In this document: positions 43,041-54,695 of the stretch, piece after piece
Numbering within the stretch: the first letter of the stretch is position 1
Layout: every line of letters begins with the position of its first letter
Assembly: GCF_023053635.1 (NCBI RefSeq)
Contig: NC_086172.1
Span: 122,549,681-122,613,680, forward strand
Source of the DNA: Elgaria multicarinata webbii
Lineage: Eukaryota > Chordata > Lepidosauria > Squamata > Anguidae
Direction of reading: 5' to 3'
DNA: 64,000 nucleotides
The notes under the pieces: model-generated
The model's database searches: none
The model's input: only the letters and a program-made list of their open reading frames with translations
Told to the model about the DNA's origin: nothing
Position numbers and translations under genes: made by a program

Positions 43041-43454
43041 TCAATTAGATGGAACAATGATCAAGTTAGATGGGAAAATGATCTGAACAATAATAAGGCA
43101 GCTAAATTGTGTTGTCATGATTTCAAGATTTTTACTGTATCAAGAAAATAATCGGGTTAATGCAAACCCCAGGACATTCATTTAGTTTAGAGTTGCTTAA
43201 ACACTGCACTTGCTCCAGGCTCCTGTAAAAACTTGAAATGCAGTTAAGATCCAGATCAGGATTTTTGTGTCTTTGCTCTGAACCTGGCATGGTCAATATA
43301 CTTCTAATCTTCCAAATCTTTAACAAGGGGGGAGTCCACACACCGTTCCGAAGGCGCCCCGAAGCCGGTCGTGTAGCACATACCTTAATCGTCCCCAGAA
43401 GAGGCGGAGGAGGAGGCGTGTTTTGGCAGCGCAGACTGCGGGCAGGCTGCTCCA

Positions 43455-43658
43455 GGCTCCGTTTCCCTTTAGCCAGCAGGCCCTGCGAGAGCTACCAGCA
43501 GCGGGGCGGTGGTGGCGGCCTCTGCGCGGTCCCGGGGGTGTGGGAGGCGCCCTCCCCTTTCCTCGCCCGTCGGCTCTCTTCCCTCCCACAACCCAGCCCC
43601 GCTGCTGGCTCCGTTTTCCTTTAGCCAGCAGCCCTGCGAGAGCTACCAGCAGCGGGGC
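43455..43658 (+). repeat. Direct repeat of about 53 bp, two copies 152 bp apart
   Basis: 43455-43507 and 43607-43658 share GGCTCCGTTT, CTTTAGCCAGCAG, CCCTGCGAGAGCTACCAGCA and GCGGGGC, differing by one substitution and one indel. Confidence 0.9.
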
Positions 43659-43708
43659 TGGGTCGTGGGAGGGAAGAGAGCCGACGGGCGAGGAAAGGGG
43701 AGGGCGCC
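43546..43708. repeat. Near-perfect GC-rich hairpin: 63-bp inverted repeat
   Basis: 43546-43608 is the inverse of 43646-43708 with one mismatch. The outer ends are GGCGCC. The 37-nt loop lies inside the second copy of the direct repeat. Confidence 0.95.
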
Positions 43709-45189
43709 TTCATGGCATAAAACTTCAGTTTTGTTTATAATCTATAGGGGTTACATGGCTTATTTGATGTTTGGCTGGAATTTTAAAGTGTATAGTCAAG
43801 AGAAGACAAAACAGCACGGGCCTGTTATTACAAAGATAATTGTTTTTGTTATCCATCTCAGACAAGCACCAGTTTCACCTTGGCAGTAGCATACTATGGA
43901 CATAATGATGCTTTACCACTACCTCTCATCAATGGACAAATTGGTCATTCAGTTGTTTCCTCCATTCCATTCACTTTTAAGCAGCTGTTCCATTTTTCTG
44001 CTGTTTTGCGATGCAGAATCCTGATGTGTGCTTATGACTGCACTGGATGGAACACATGATTGAATACTTACCTTCTTGCATTCATAATTAAATAAACAAC
44101 TCTGATTAAAACATTTCAAATTTTAATGAAGCTGACCAAGCAGGATGAAAAATTATTAATACTGCAGAAGTAGTTAAACAAAAGACCCCCACTATAAGAA
44201 AAACTTGGCTGTGTCTCACCTTAACTGTACTTTCCTTTAGGGTATTAAGGCTTATGCAGCAGCTGGCTTCTAAATGAATTTCTGACTAATCCTCATAATC
44301 TCATTCAAGTCATTTTGTTGTAACTGAGTCAGCTATGCTTTATATTAGAGTATGTACCTCCCATAGCACTGAAATACATTTTTATAAAAGACAACAACTG
44401 GTTTGACAAATACATTCAGTAAATTAAGAACTTCGTAGTATTTTGAAGCAAAAGGTGCAATAATTAGTATAATAAACAAATCTGTTCTGAAAAGAGTTCA
44501 TAGAATAGTAGAGTTGGAAGGGGCCTATAAGGATGGATGGATAAGTTTATCTATACACATATACTGATGGCTATGAATTGAATGTAACTACTTAATAAAG
44601 ATGGGGCTTTAGTAGAAAGCACTCTGAAAGCATCAGCTTGCTTTGCAGTGGTGTTGAAAGAGGCAAATGCAGTATTAGGAATTATGAAAGAGGTCAAAAC
44701 AAAAACAGCAAGTATCATAGTGTCATTATACAGGTTTATTGTACATGCAGACCAAGAATGTGGTCATTGCTAGAGACAATGACAAGATTCACAGTAGCAT
44801 GTTTTAAGAAATTACTGCTTCATATAATGCAACATTAATCTATAGAACTCATTGCCACTGATGTTACCATGATCTGTATTATGAACTGATTTTAAAGTAA
44901 TTAGAAACTTGCAGAACAGATGTCGGAGTGGCTACTAACACAGATAGTCAGTAGCCCAATGCCTGAATTCAAGAGACATTACACCTGTTTCTACTGGGTC
45001 ACAGGAATGAAGTACATAGGAAGAATACTACCACCCTGCTCCATTTGTTTATGATCTTACTTGTGGTGTTTGAGTGCCTGTTGTCTGAATACAGAATGCT
45101 GAGCTTTATGCTATGTTCACAGGACTGAAAGCATGACAATTCTTAGCTTGGTATTTTGAGGTAGATGGGAAGGGGGAACTAGATAAAGT

Positions 45190-45212
45190 GGTGTGTGTGT
45201 GTGTGTGTGTAT
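45190..45212 (+). repeat. (GT)n microsatellite
   Basis: About 11 GT units followed by ATAATATATATG. Confidence 0.85.
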
Positions 45213-45623
45213 AATATATATGAGAGTGCAAGAGCGCACCTACATATATGCACACTTATCATGTACTGAGGAATCTCTTCAAATGTATGGATGCATTTGA
45301 TGTACTCGCTTGATTTACTTCTAGAAAAGTCCCCAACAGAACACATCCTTACCTTGGTTAACTTACCTTTTAAGATTTCAGGATATGAAATAAACCTCAA
45401 ATAGTTAGAAAGGGTGCAGTGAGAGGTTAATTTAAAGAGGGGACAGACAGAATAGAAAGTATATCACAAACACTGCAGTACTTGTCTGACAAGGAAAACT
45501 ATCCTATCTTCTGCCTGCCACATTTACCACCAGTCCTTCTCTCATACTGTAATATTAATGTACCCACATATCTCCCATGTATAAGTAAGTACAAGGATGA
45601 CACAGAAAATTCTTCTCAAACAG

Positions 45624-45629
45624 TTTAAT
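45624..45629 (-). terminator. Poly(A) signal candidate (ATTAAA), CELF1
   Basis: A minus-strand ATTAAA lies at the end of the block that looks like conserved 3' UTR. Other variants exist nearby, so this is only a position-based guess. Confidence 0.25.
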
Positions 45630-46982
45630 AGCAAATAAACAAAGGGAGGTACCACACTTGGCATATACAAAATGACTTCTTGTCTGTGTGTCTGTGCAAT
45701 TAAAACAGCTTTAAGTTCCCCAGTGGGACAAAAAGAAACCACACACAAAAGGAAGAAAATTCCTTAATACATATTCGCTCGTTCCAAACTTGTAACAAAA
45801 CTTTCATTTTTAAATCCACTACACAAACTCCGTGATCAGAAAAGCAACATGTGCTTCTATTTTTTTAAACCATTAAAGAAAAATCCATAATTTTCTACAG
45901 AGTACAACACAATTTCACACAAAAAAGACATTTTGTTTTGCAAACCAAACAAGAAAAAAGGAACAGCTCAAACAAGATAAAGAAAAGCATTGCTACAACA
46001 GAATCACGACTTTGAGTTGATTAAATCCTGTTACTGCAGAACAGACTCTACATTTGGTCATAGTGGCAATTTGTTTTCTTGTCACATTTGTGAATCACTT
46101 TACATTGTTTTCTAGTAGAAAAGGCAAAAAACTGTACAAAACCCCTAGTGTTAAATACAATGTTTGTACCAATAAAAAAGCCCACAGGTTTGTTTCCAAA
46201 ATGTAAATTTTCTTTTTTTTTAAATTATTCACAAAAAGCAGCCAGAAATAAAAGGCAGCTGCTGCTTTACTGTCTCAAATTCATTAAAACCACCACAGAA
46301 TAATTAAAACAACCAAAGAAAGAAAGGAAAGAAGAAAGAAAAGGAACATCCAATGTTTGGCATTTTGGTTTTCTCTAGAGATTTTTTTTTTCCACAGGAT
46401 TCTCCAGAGTTCCTCATGAAACTGTACGCACATTGTAAAGAAATGTATTGGCAAAATTAATCAATACATTGCAGGGTCTCGACTTCCCTGCCATCAGACA
46501 TCCCTGTGCATTGCGACTGTGAGCCTAAGAGCAACCATCTCACAGCTGCACCCCCAGATAATGCAGCCATATCCCTTTTCAAGCAACTGTCACCCTGAAA
46601 AGGTGATGATCACAAGGTTGAGGGAAAAGCTACCTATGCATATTTATCTAACAAGCATGGAGAAATATTACCCACCCAACCATAGGGTGGGGACTTTGTT
46701 TTGTCCCCAACAGAACAAACTAACACTCCATATGGCCTAGATAGGTCTCCCACACACCCTTAACTCTCCAAATATTTTGCTTCACACTCCTTCCTCCTAT
46801 TATAGTTCCTTGATAGCTTCCCCATCCCTTTGCCCCTTGTGATTCGGCACCTACCACAGAAATTTCTTGCAGGTGCTGTGAAACCCAGTACTAAGTCTCA
46901 GCTTCTACAGTAGGTCATATGTGCAGCAAGGCTGAAGCATGTTTCCCAGAGAAGGATAATCTGTCCCATTTCTTCACCAGGC

Positions 46983-47040
46983 CAGAAAGAAAAAGAAAAA
47001 GAAAAAGAAAAAGAAAAAAGGAAAAAAAAAGGGGGGGGGA
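46983..47040 (+). repeat. A/G-rich simple repeat (GAAAAA)n then poly-G
   Basis: AAAGAAAAAGAAAAAG units are followed by a run of nine G, in the presumed CELF1 3' UTR. Confidence 0.8.
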
Positions 47041-48966
47041 AGGAAAAGAAAAACAGAAAAACTGCATGACTCCTTACCCAATTTAAGAACAAAAACTAAA
47101 AAAAAAGTCTCCATACAGGAGATCCCCCAGCTAAGGCCCCTGAGAAAAGGAGCCGGGGTTGGTACCCTGTTCAGGTAACAGCTACTAGGCTGTTATATTG
47201 TGCTTATCACTTGGGGAAAGAGCCAGCAGTTTTGTGCCTAGGCTTACAGATTCCTTCTATGGGATATGCAGAACATGCTATTTCAAGTGTAAAGACTGGA
47301 GAGCAATCAAGCTTCTTTCCACAGAGATTTAATGGTGTTAAACCTCACAAAACAAGCCACATATTAAACAAGAGGTACAAATTAAGGCTACCCCAAAAGA
47401 GCTTTAGCTCCATTGGATCTTAGAAGCAATATTACTGCAAACATCCCACATCTTTCTGTTGAACTTCTATCCCTGCCGCCACCATCACCCCTACCACCAC
47501 CGGAACAGTGCAATCAAGCCCCCTGAGACCTTTCCATAGCTGTGATGATAGAGCAAGGTGTAGATACTGTGTAAAGCAGTCTAAATGCACAGGAGATGTC
47601 CTTACGTGACATATGACCACAAGTCTGGCATCCCAAAAAGGACAGCTTTGAAACCTATTAAATTGCTCAGTTTTTGCACAAACTATAGAAAACAGAGGTG
47701 AAGGGTGTATATATACAAGATTGTGAAGAACACAGCAGGAAACATGCAAAACGTTTACAAGGGCATTATTTGAGTTTTTAAACGAAAAAACAAACAAAAT
47801 CTCACATTTTGCTGAGGAGATTGTAGTTACAAAAACTAAGCATGCTAGGGTTTAACAAAATACAACACCAACTTTGATTAAACTTTCACTGCAGACAAAG
47901 GCTGATAATCACACAGGAAGGAAAAAGCAGTAAGTGCCAGAGCAAAAATGCAGCTACAATCAGGAGAAAATGTAGTTCAAGTGTTTTCTGCTGAGGCTAC
48001 TCAAGTCAAAGAATACATGCTGTCTCTTCAAGCACAGAAAGTAGATTCAGCAAAATGTGACCAGAAGCCTCCTGAAAGTTTAAAGTTGCATCATTTTACT
48101 TTTTCCTTCAAAGATTTGTTTTAAAACTAAGCACACAGAAAAAACTAAGCCTAGAAAGTGATTGGCTGTATGTTCACAGAAATACAAATACTCCACGAGG
48201 TATGCTAGCAAGGCTGCTCTGAAGACAATTACAAAGAATCAGAATCACAAAATCAAGTGGTTATCTTACGAAGTTCTAGAAAAATAGAATTCTTTTATAT
48301 TCAAATGCAAGTTTAAATATTCCCCTTCAGCAGTCTTTCTAGCAAAACCAATTTGGCAGCACAAAAAAGAAAAAAAAAGAAAGAAAAAAAAGAAAGAAAG
48401 AAGTAACAAACATAATAAAAATACACATCAGCATCAAAAGTCAACACAAGGTCAAAAGGTGAGAGTTCAAGCATCAGAGAAGCTGAAGAGACAAGGATTT
48501 GGACGATGTACTTGAACGCCACATCGACATGCTTTAGGCACAACGATGAACAAACGGCAGGAATCTAGAAAAAAAACAAACCAGAAAGAAGGAGACCCAC
48601 TGAGTTACACAGAGCAGTACATCCAAACAGAGAGAAAGAGAGAGAGAGAAAAAACAGGAATGAGCAGTGTACAATGAGACCTCTTGGGGAGGGGGGTTGA
48701 CAGGGAAGGGCAGCACATGCCAACAATGAACAAGTAAAAGTCGAAGTGCATAAGACACCAAATAAATGTCAAAAACTGTCAGAAACCAAATGGAAGCAGA
48801 GGCCTGGGATTCCCTTTAGACACTGGCTACAGGATGGACTATGGCTTAGTGGCACACAGATGGCTGTGCAGTCATCACAGCCCTGAGCCAGTGTTCTTGC
48901 TACTTCTGCTCGAGGAAGACAACACACTAAGCCCCCTCCACTAGAAACTGACTCCATAAAATGTGG

Positions 48967-48970
<4 letters not shown>

Positions 48971-49014
<44 letters not shown>
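48971..49014 (+). repeat. (GT)n microsatellite
   Basis: About 21 GT units. In the CELF1 transcript this reads as (CA)n. Confidence 0.95.
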
Positions 49015-49015
<1 letters not shown>

Positions 49016-52000
49016 CAGATTCTTAGAGATGGGAGACAAAGAAGGAATCCAATGGGGGACTGATGGTTGAGATACTTTCTTCTTTCCTATTATGGGGCAT
49101 GCTTAGTCAGTAGTAGCCCTCTTTGTTTCAGATATTCTTTAGGAAACAAAGAGAGCCCAAAAAATGAGATAAGGTATACAGGTTGGACTGAAACCCCTAT
49201 GAAATAGGAAGGAATTAAGACTTGATTGCAAGTTAAGACTTGCTTCAGCTGAGCCCTTTTTACTAGGATGCCTGCAAATAAACTTTCTTTTGCAACTCCT
49301 TCAATAAATAAATCCTGCTCCCTGACTTTGTGAGGAGGAATTCTGGACTCTCAGAAGTTCTACAGTCACTGTTGCCAGTTTGAGTGGAATGAATTTTGTC
49401 TGAAAGCAACTTGAGATTTTTTTCCCCCAGAGCTGATAGAATCTCTAATAGGGGGCACAACACAAAAGACATAATTTGCAAGGACAAATACATTTAAGCA
49501 TTCTGTTAATGAGATGGTGTACACACACAAAAACTGTCTGAGGCAGCATGTGATTATTGGGGGAAATGTGCTTCTTAGGTCTGCCCTAACTTCCATTCTG
49601 ATTATAGTCAAAGATGTAGCACAACATCATGATTGAAACAATTACATTTCAGCTCAGTGACACTAAACATCCGTCTATGTGTGTGTGTGGATTTCCAAGG
49701 GATGCTCACCTTTGATTTCTGTTTACATGTGTTAAGCTATACTACTGTATTTAATTTTAAAGTTACCTTGGTGGAAAAACAACAACACTGGCCTGGACCT
49801 AGAGTTTGTGTTCTACAGACAGAAGGGCTCCTTCCATCAGTAGCAGGCTTCTGATCCAGCAGGGCATTTCCACTGTCCCAGTGGGAGATGAGGCAATCCT
49901 CACTTCCCCTGCAGTCCCTTATGCATTTGAGCCTATGGGAGGAGGGGGAATCAGTAAAGATTGCCTTCCCGCTGTCATGTCCTGAGTGGAACTTCACTCA
50001 GTGAGTGCCCCCACTGGTGGGAGGAGACCCTGGATCCAACCCAGTGCATTTGATGAAGGAATTAGAGGTTTACAGAATTTAACTATGCCAGACTAACGAT
50101 TAGCATCCTTGGGATTTTCATTCTTAACATGAAGTATACCAAACAGATTCTCTCTTCCAACAGGAAGCTCATACATTTACACCATCAGCAAGACACACAC
50201 AGGTTAAAGAGTCACATAGAAAATCTAGACAATCCTATAGCAAGTTCATCAGCAGTTGTATGGAGCCTATTTTTTTCTTATAAAAATAAGGCTTTTTTGG
50301 AAAGTGATACTTCAATTATTTGCTTCATAAATGTTAACTGCCTGCAATAGCTCTTAGTATAACATGTCTCCATTTCTTCATTTCTCATGTCTCCATATAA
50401 CAGAAAACACTCATTTTATTCTGAGAACTTGTTTTAATCTAAAATACACCTAACATTATGTTCAAGGTTAAATATAATTTGATATGCAACTGACTATTTT
50501 TGATATGGTACAATTAAATCAGTGAGCATTTCAATTTGATCTGTTTGTTGCACTGGACCAAACACAAATGACTAATCTGATTTGCCTCAGAAGGACAGCA
50601 AACAAGATAGTATCCAGGGTTTCCTGCCAAAATATCGGCTCAAATCTGGAAAGGGGAGGTGAGGAAGGAATAAACTAAGCAGAAAAAAAATCAAGCATGA
50701 CAGATTGGATCAAGATGGGAAAGCTGTGTGATATATTTATATATCTGTATGTATCTATCCATGTAATATATATAAAAATGAACCTTTTGCCAACAGAGAA
50801 CCTACTCGAGAGACGTAATTTATTATGTTTTCTGAAAAACATGCATGTCCAGATCAATAAATCAAGTGGAATTGAGGAGAAAGGCATATTTTGGTTCAAG
50901 TATTCCAGCTAAAGTAGTTTAGAGCAGCAGCATGAAAAGCACTTTGCCAATATATCCCAAATGTTTGATTTTTGGAATTTAACCTGGATATTTGTGCTTT
51001 AGTAACAACATCACTTGGGATGAGGACATTCATATGATTCATACTTCTTAGAAAATATTACAGGACAAATATAGGCCCAAGTGTTATTTTGTTAATTCAA
51101 CAGATGATTTGCCTCATAGTGGCCATAATGAAAGTGTACAAATATATTATGAAAGTCATGGATATTAAATAGAATGATAGAACATTATTTAGAGAAGACA
51201 ACAGGGATGGCTGAAAGAGAAACGAAGAAAAGGACTGGGAGAGAGAGCAGGGGACAGAGGAGGTACTGGGAGGAGTGACTATAGAGAAACTTGAGCACAG
51301 CTTTCCCCCTCCACTGGTTCACAGCATTAATTCTTTTCCTATTTAGCAGTTTGTCCAGCTGCAAACAGGCCACCGAAAGTCAGTAGTTTAAATCATGCAC
51401 ATTGTTGTATGTATGTGTAACACAATCACATTCAGGATTATGCAAACCCTGGTCGTTTCCAGTGAAATAATTTAGATAATAAATATTCTCCACCCTAGAG
51501 CAGTATAAAACTTCTATAAAAATAGAAACAACATTCTTGGTTATATCAGGTTGCAACTGGAGCAGCTGCTCCCAACCATGACCTTCCCCCCCCCCCTGAA
51601 AAGTATATTATTTATAAAAAAAATCCCATGACAACTCTGGAAGCCTCAACACTCCAACATTTTTTCCTCTTAGAATATCAGGACACAACTTTTTCTAGTG
51701 CACAAAAATCAATGTATACAGTTCACCTAAGTGTATGCATATTCTTCTGAATAGACCCATGTATTCAACACAGAAGGGTACCACATGCCAGCATAAATGG
51801 GAAATTTGGCAGTCTGACTGTTCAACTTTTTTGCCACTGCTGTGTGTGCTTTATAATACTGACAGTTTAAATTTTTACTATGCCATCCATCAAAATTACA
51901 GACACGTTTGCAACAACAAAACGTCCAAATTCAGGAGAAAAGATCATGTGACCTGAGATGGATGGTCTTACACAATTTATACTTCTGAGGTTTAACACAC

Positions 52001-53649
52001 CAGGGGACCCAGTCCCTGGTCATGCCTGATTCTCCTACTGAGCTTACCATGCCCAGCACATTCTGAAATGGAATTTCAAGCTTGATGAGTTTTGTAGCTC
52101 TTCCTGATGGAGTGAATTGGAAGCCTATTTTATTTTAATCTGCTCCCTCTTCCCCTTAAATGCCTGATTTCCAAGCACAAGACTTGTGGGTTGGCTGGTG
52201 TGCTTTGAAAAAGCATGAACGTGATATGAGAAAGAAAATAAGTTGAGGAAGTGGTAGTACATTGAATCTATACATAATACTGTAAATTTCCCCACAGAGA
52301 AGGGGGCTTTTTGTGACTCTTAGGCTAGGTTCTATGCTGACCTTGCCATGGCTTAGGCCAGAATGTCAAAACTTCCCTTTAGTCCCATGTTATCAATGTG
52401 TACAAAAAACCCTTTAACACTTTGGCCAATACACATGTGTGAAAAAGTAGGTGTGCATTAGAGCAGGGGAGTAAATTTGACTTTGGAGTTATTAGGCATT
52501 TGGCTACAGACAATATAAAGGCAGGATCAAGATTCTGTGCAGATTCAGCCTTTTGCATGTAGCCCTTTATGTTTTATATTGGCACACACACTCAAAGGAA
52601 AACTGCAATGTAGCAAGATGGTACTATGTATGAAAAGTAGATCTTTGGGACAATAGTATTCTGGACGCTCACTTGTAGAAATTGCACAAAAGAGCAGAAT
52701 GCCAGAAATCAGGCAACATGAGCTTATTTAAAAGCCATCTGTCAGTTTAATACTAAGGTGGATTTAAGGTGGATTTTATGAGCATGGTTTCTAGTCAGTT
52801 CAAGCTGTAGAACTGGGGCAGAAACAACATAGGAAATCAGCAAGATATACAGAATTTGCAGCAGATCATAAGTTAAAACACCTGCATTAAATTGACTAGT
52901 TTGGCAGTTCCTAGTTTTTAAATGGTTGCTCGGGCTGAATTGTGAATGTCTCATGAAAAACATCACTGGTTCATTTTGTATGCTGCAACCACACTCACTG
53001 CACTATAGAAATGTACTGTATCATTACTGCAGTTTTCCTTTAACACATGAATATTTTTGCCCAATTACTTTTCTCCTACACTAGTAAATGATTCAGTGTA
53101 AGGTCCTCACGCAAGGCATTAGCGAAGTAAATCTGGGGAAATGAGTTTGGCAAGGCTTCATGGGGTCTGTTCACTAACCAGCCACCAAGTGGTTTGGATT
53201 CAGATCTTCCCCCTCCCTCTTTTCATGAATATCACTTGGGATCTGGCAATAGATCTGTTTACTTTCTCCTCCTCATGTCTAAGTCATGCAGTGTCAGTTC
53301 CAATTGCACCTGCTGTTTTCCTTTCCTCTCCAAGGTGGCTGGCATTGGTCCTTCTCAAAACACACTGGTTACAAACACAGCAAACTTTTTTTTAAAAAAA
53401 AAAGCAATATGGCACCTAAACTCCAAAGTAAAACACTGGAAACAAAAGCACAAACTTGTCCTCCATCCGAAGAATTCCCAGTAGAGGCTGCAGCCGAGTC
53501 TTCAGGGGAAGATGTGCCAGATAGAATGACATCAATCAGCTTCTGTGACTGTAAAAATACAGCCTTAAAGAGTTTTTGAATCTCTAAGCGCACTCCTCCC
53601 CAACTTACCAGAAGATCCTTCTCGCTCCAGTTCCAGAGGGGAGGGGCGC

Positions 53650-54651
53650 TCAGTATGGCTTGCTGTCATTCTTAGAGCGCTTGAGCTGTACTTTCAGTCG
53701 TTTCATGCCAATCTGAAATCCATTCATTGACTGGATGGCAGCCTGTGCAGAGACTGGATTGTCATAACTTACAAAACCTAAGAGAAGGAAATGATATAGT
53801 TAGAAATGTGAAAAACGTCCATGTGACATGAGAATACTTGATGCAGTATATTCAGTTTGACATCATCATCAATGCTTGCATTTGAACTGTGGATGCAAAC
53901 TATGTGAACTAAGCAAGCATGTGAGGCCACTGTTTTCGCTATGTGATGACTCGAAGAAGAGGCAAAATCATGTGCTTTTCTGAGCTGCAGCTTGCAACTG
54001 CAAATGTATTCTCTCACTGGCAATTTTAATGAAGTTTAAAATAAACAGGGGAGCTTGAAGCTATCCCCAGCTGCAGTACTTTCAACACAAGCCTCTGATC
54101 GCACTGCAACAGTGGTATCATATGTATAGTAGGTAAGGAAGAGTTACAAAGTGCTACTGCAGTTGCCGCTAAACAGAAAGGAAATCAGACGGCAAGTTCA
54201 GAGCAGCACTTTTGAGCCCAGTGCAACGAGGGATGGAGACCACATCCTAGCAAGCTGATCTCAAGAGACCAGTGGGCATTGACTTGGCAGGATGCTGTGT
54301 TAACGAGTGAAGTGAGATGAGAGGTGGCTATTAAACTGTAAATCTAAAATGACTGAATGACTGAAATAAATGCTGAATTCCCTGAAATAAATGCTACCAT
54401 TCAACACAGTTTGTAATACCCAGAAAACATGAATATGCTCAGGCTCATTAGGTATAGCTTTACATTCAGTTGCATCGTGGAAAAAAGAGACATTACAGCA
54501 ATACAATACTGATTGCTATAAGCAACTGAAATGTTTTGAAATTGAATAAGTGGATACAAGACATGGGAAGATTCTGCCAAGTTCCTCTTGCTAAATTTAA
54601 ATTTCTATTCCCAGAATGGCAAATGCACCAGTCTTCTCTCTCTCTCTCTCT

Positions 54652-54695
<44 letters not shown>

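Larger units (their letters stand above)
43330..43710. other. GC-rich CpG-dense island of unknown role
   Basis: About 380 bp rich in G, C and CpG sit abruptly in AT-rich DNA. It includes a direct repeat and a long hairpin, listed separately. It resembles a promoter island but no known gene starts here. The minus strand has a consensus splice donor AAG|GTATGT at about 43377-43387. Confidence 0.6.
40011..45599. other. Intergenic region between RAPSN promoter and CELF1 3' UTR
   Basis: About 5.6 kb without a recognised gene. It contains a LINE tail at 40860-40980, an inverted tail remnant at 41510-41585, a (GT)n(GA)n microsatellite, an L2-tailed SINE, two long hairpins, a GC-rich island and a short inverted CR1 end at 44500-44532. 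Confidence 0.6.
45600..53649 (-). other. CELF1: Probable long 3' UTR of CELF1
   Basis: About 8 kb of AT-rich non-coding DNA follows the CELF1 stop codon. The stretch 45800-46300, read on the minus strand, has the A/U-rich, low-repeat look of a conserved vertebrate 3' UTR, with few mobile elements compared with the flanks. Human CELF1 also has a multi-kilobase 3' UTR. An ATTAAA candidate lies at 45624-45629. It holds microsatellites at 46983-47040, 48360-48405 and 48971-49014. The exact end is not shown by the sequence. Confidence 0.45.

Noticed and set aside
42748-43044. Open frames on both strands across the 42879-43040 hairpin
   Set aside because: The frames arise from the inverted repeat itself; the peptides have no recognisable family and no splice or start context.
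43238-43889. Open frames over the GC-rich island, reading similar peptides twice
   Set aside because: The similarity is due to the direct repeat. The Arg/Pro-rich peptides match nothing known, so I kept the island as non-coding.
46899-47092. Phe/Ser-rich minus-strand frame
   Set aside because: It translates a simple A/G repeat and is not a protein.
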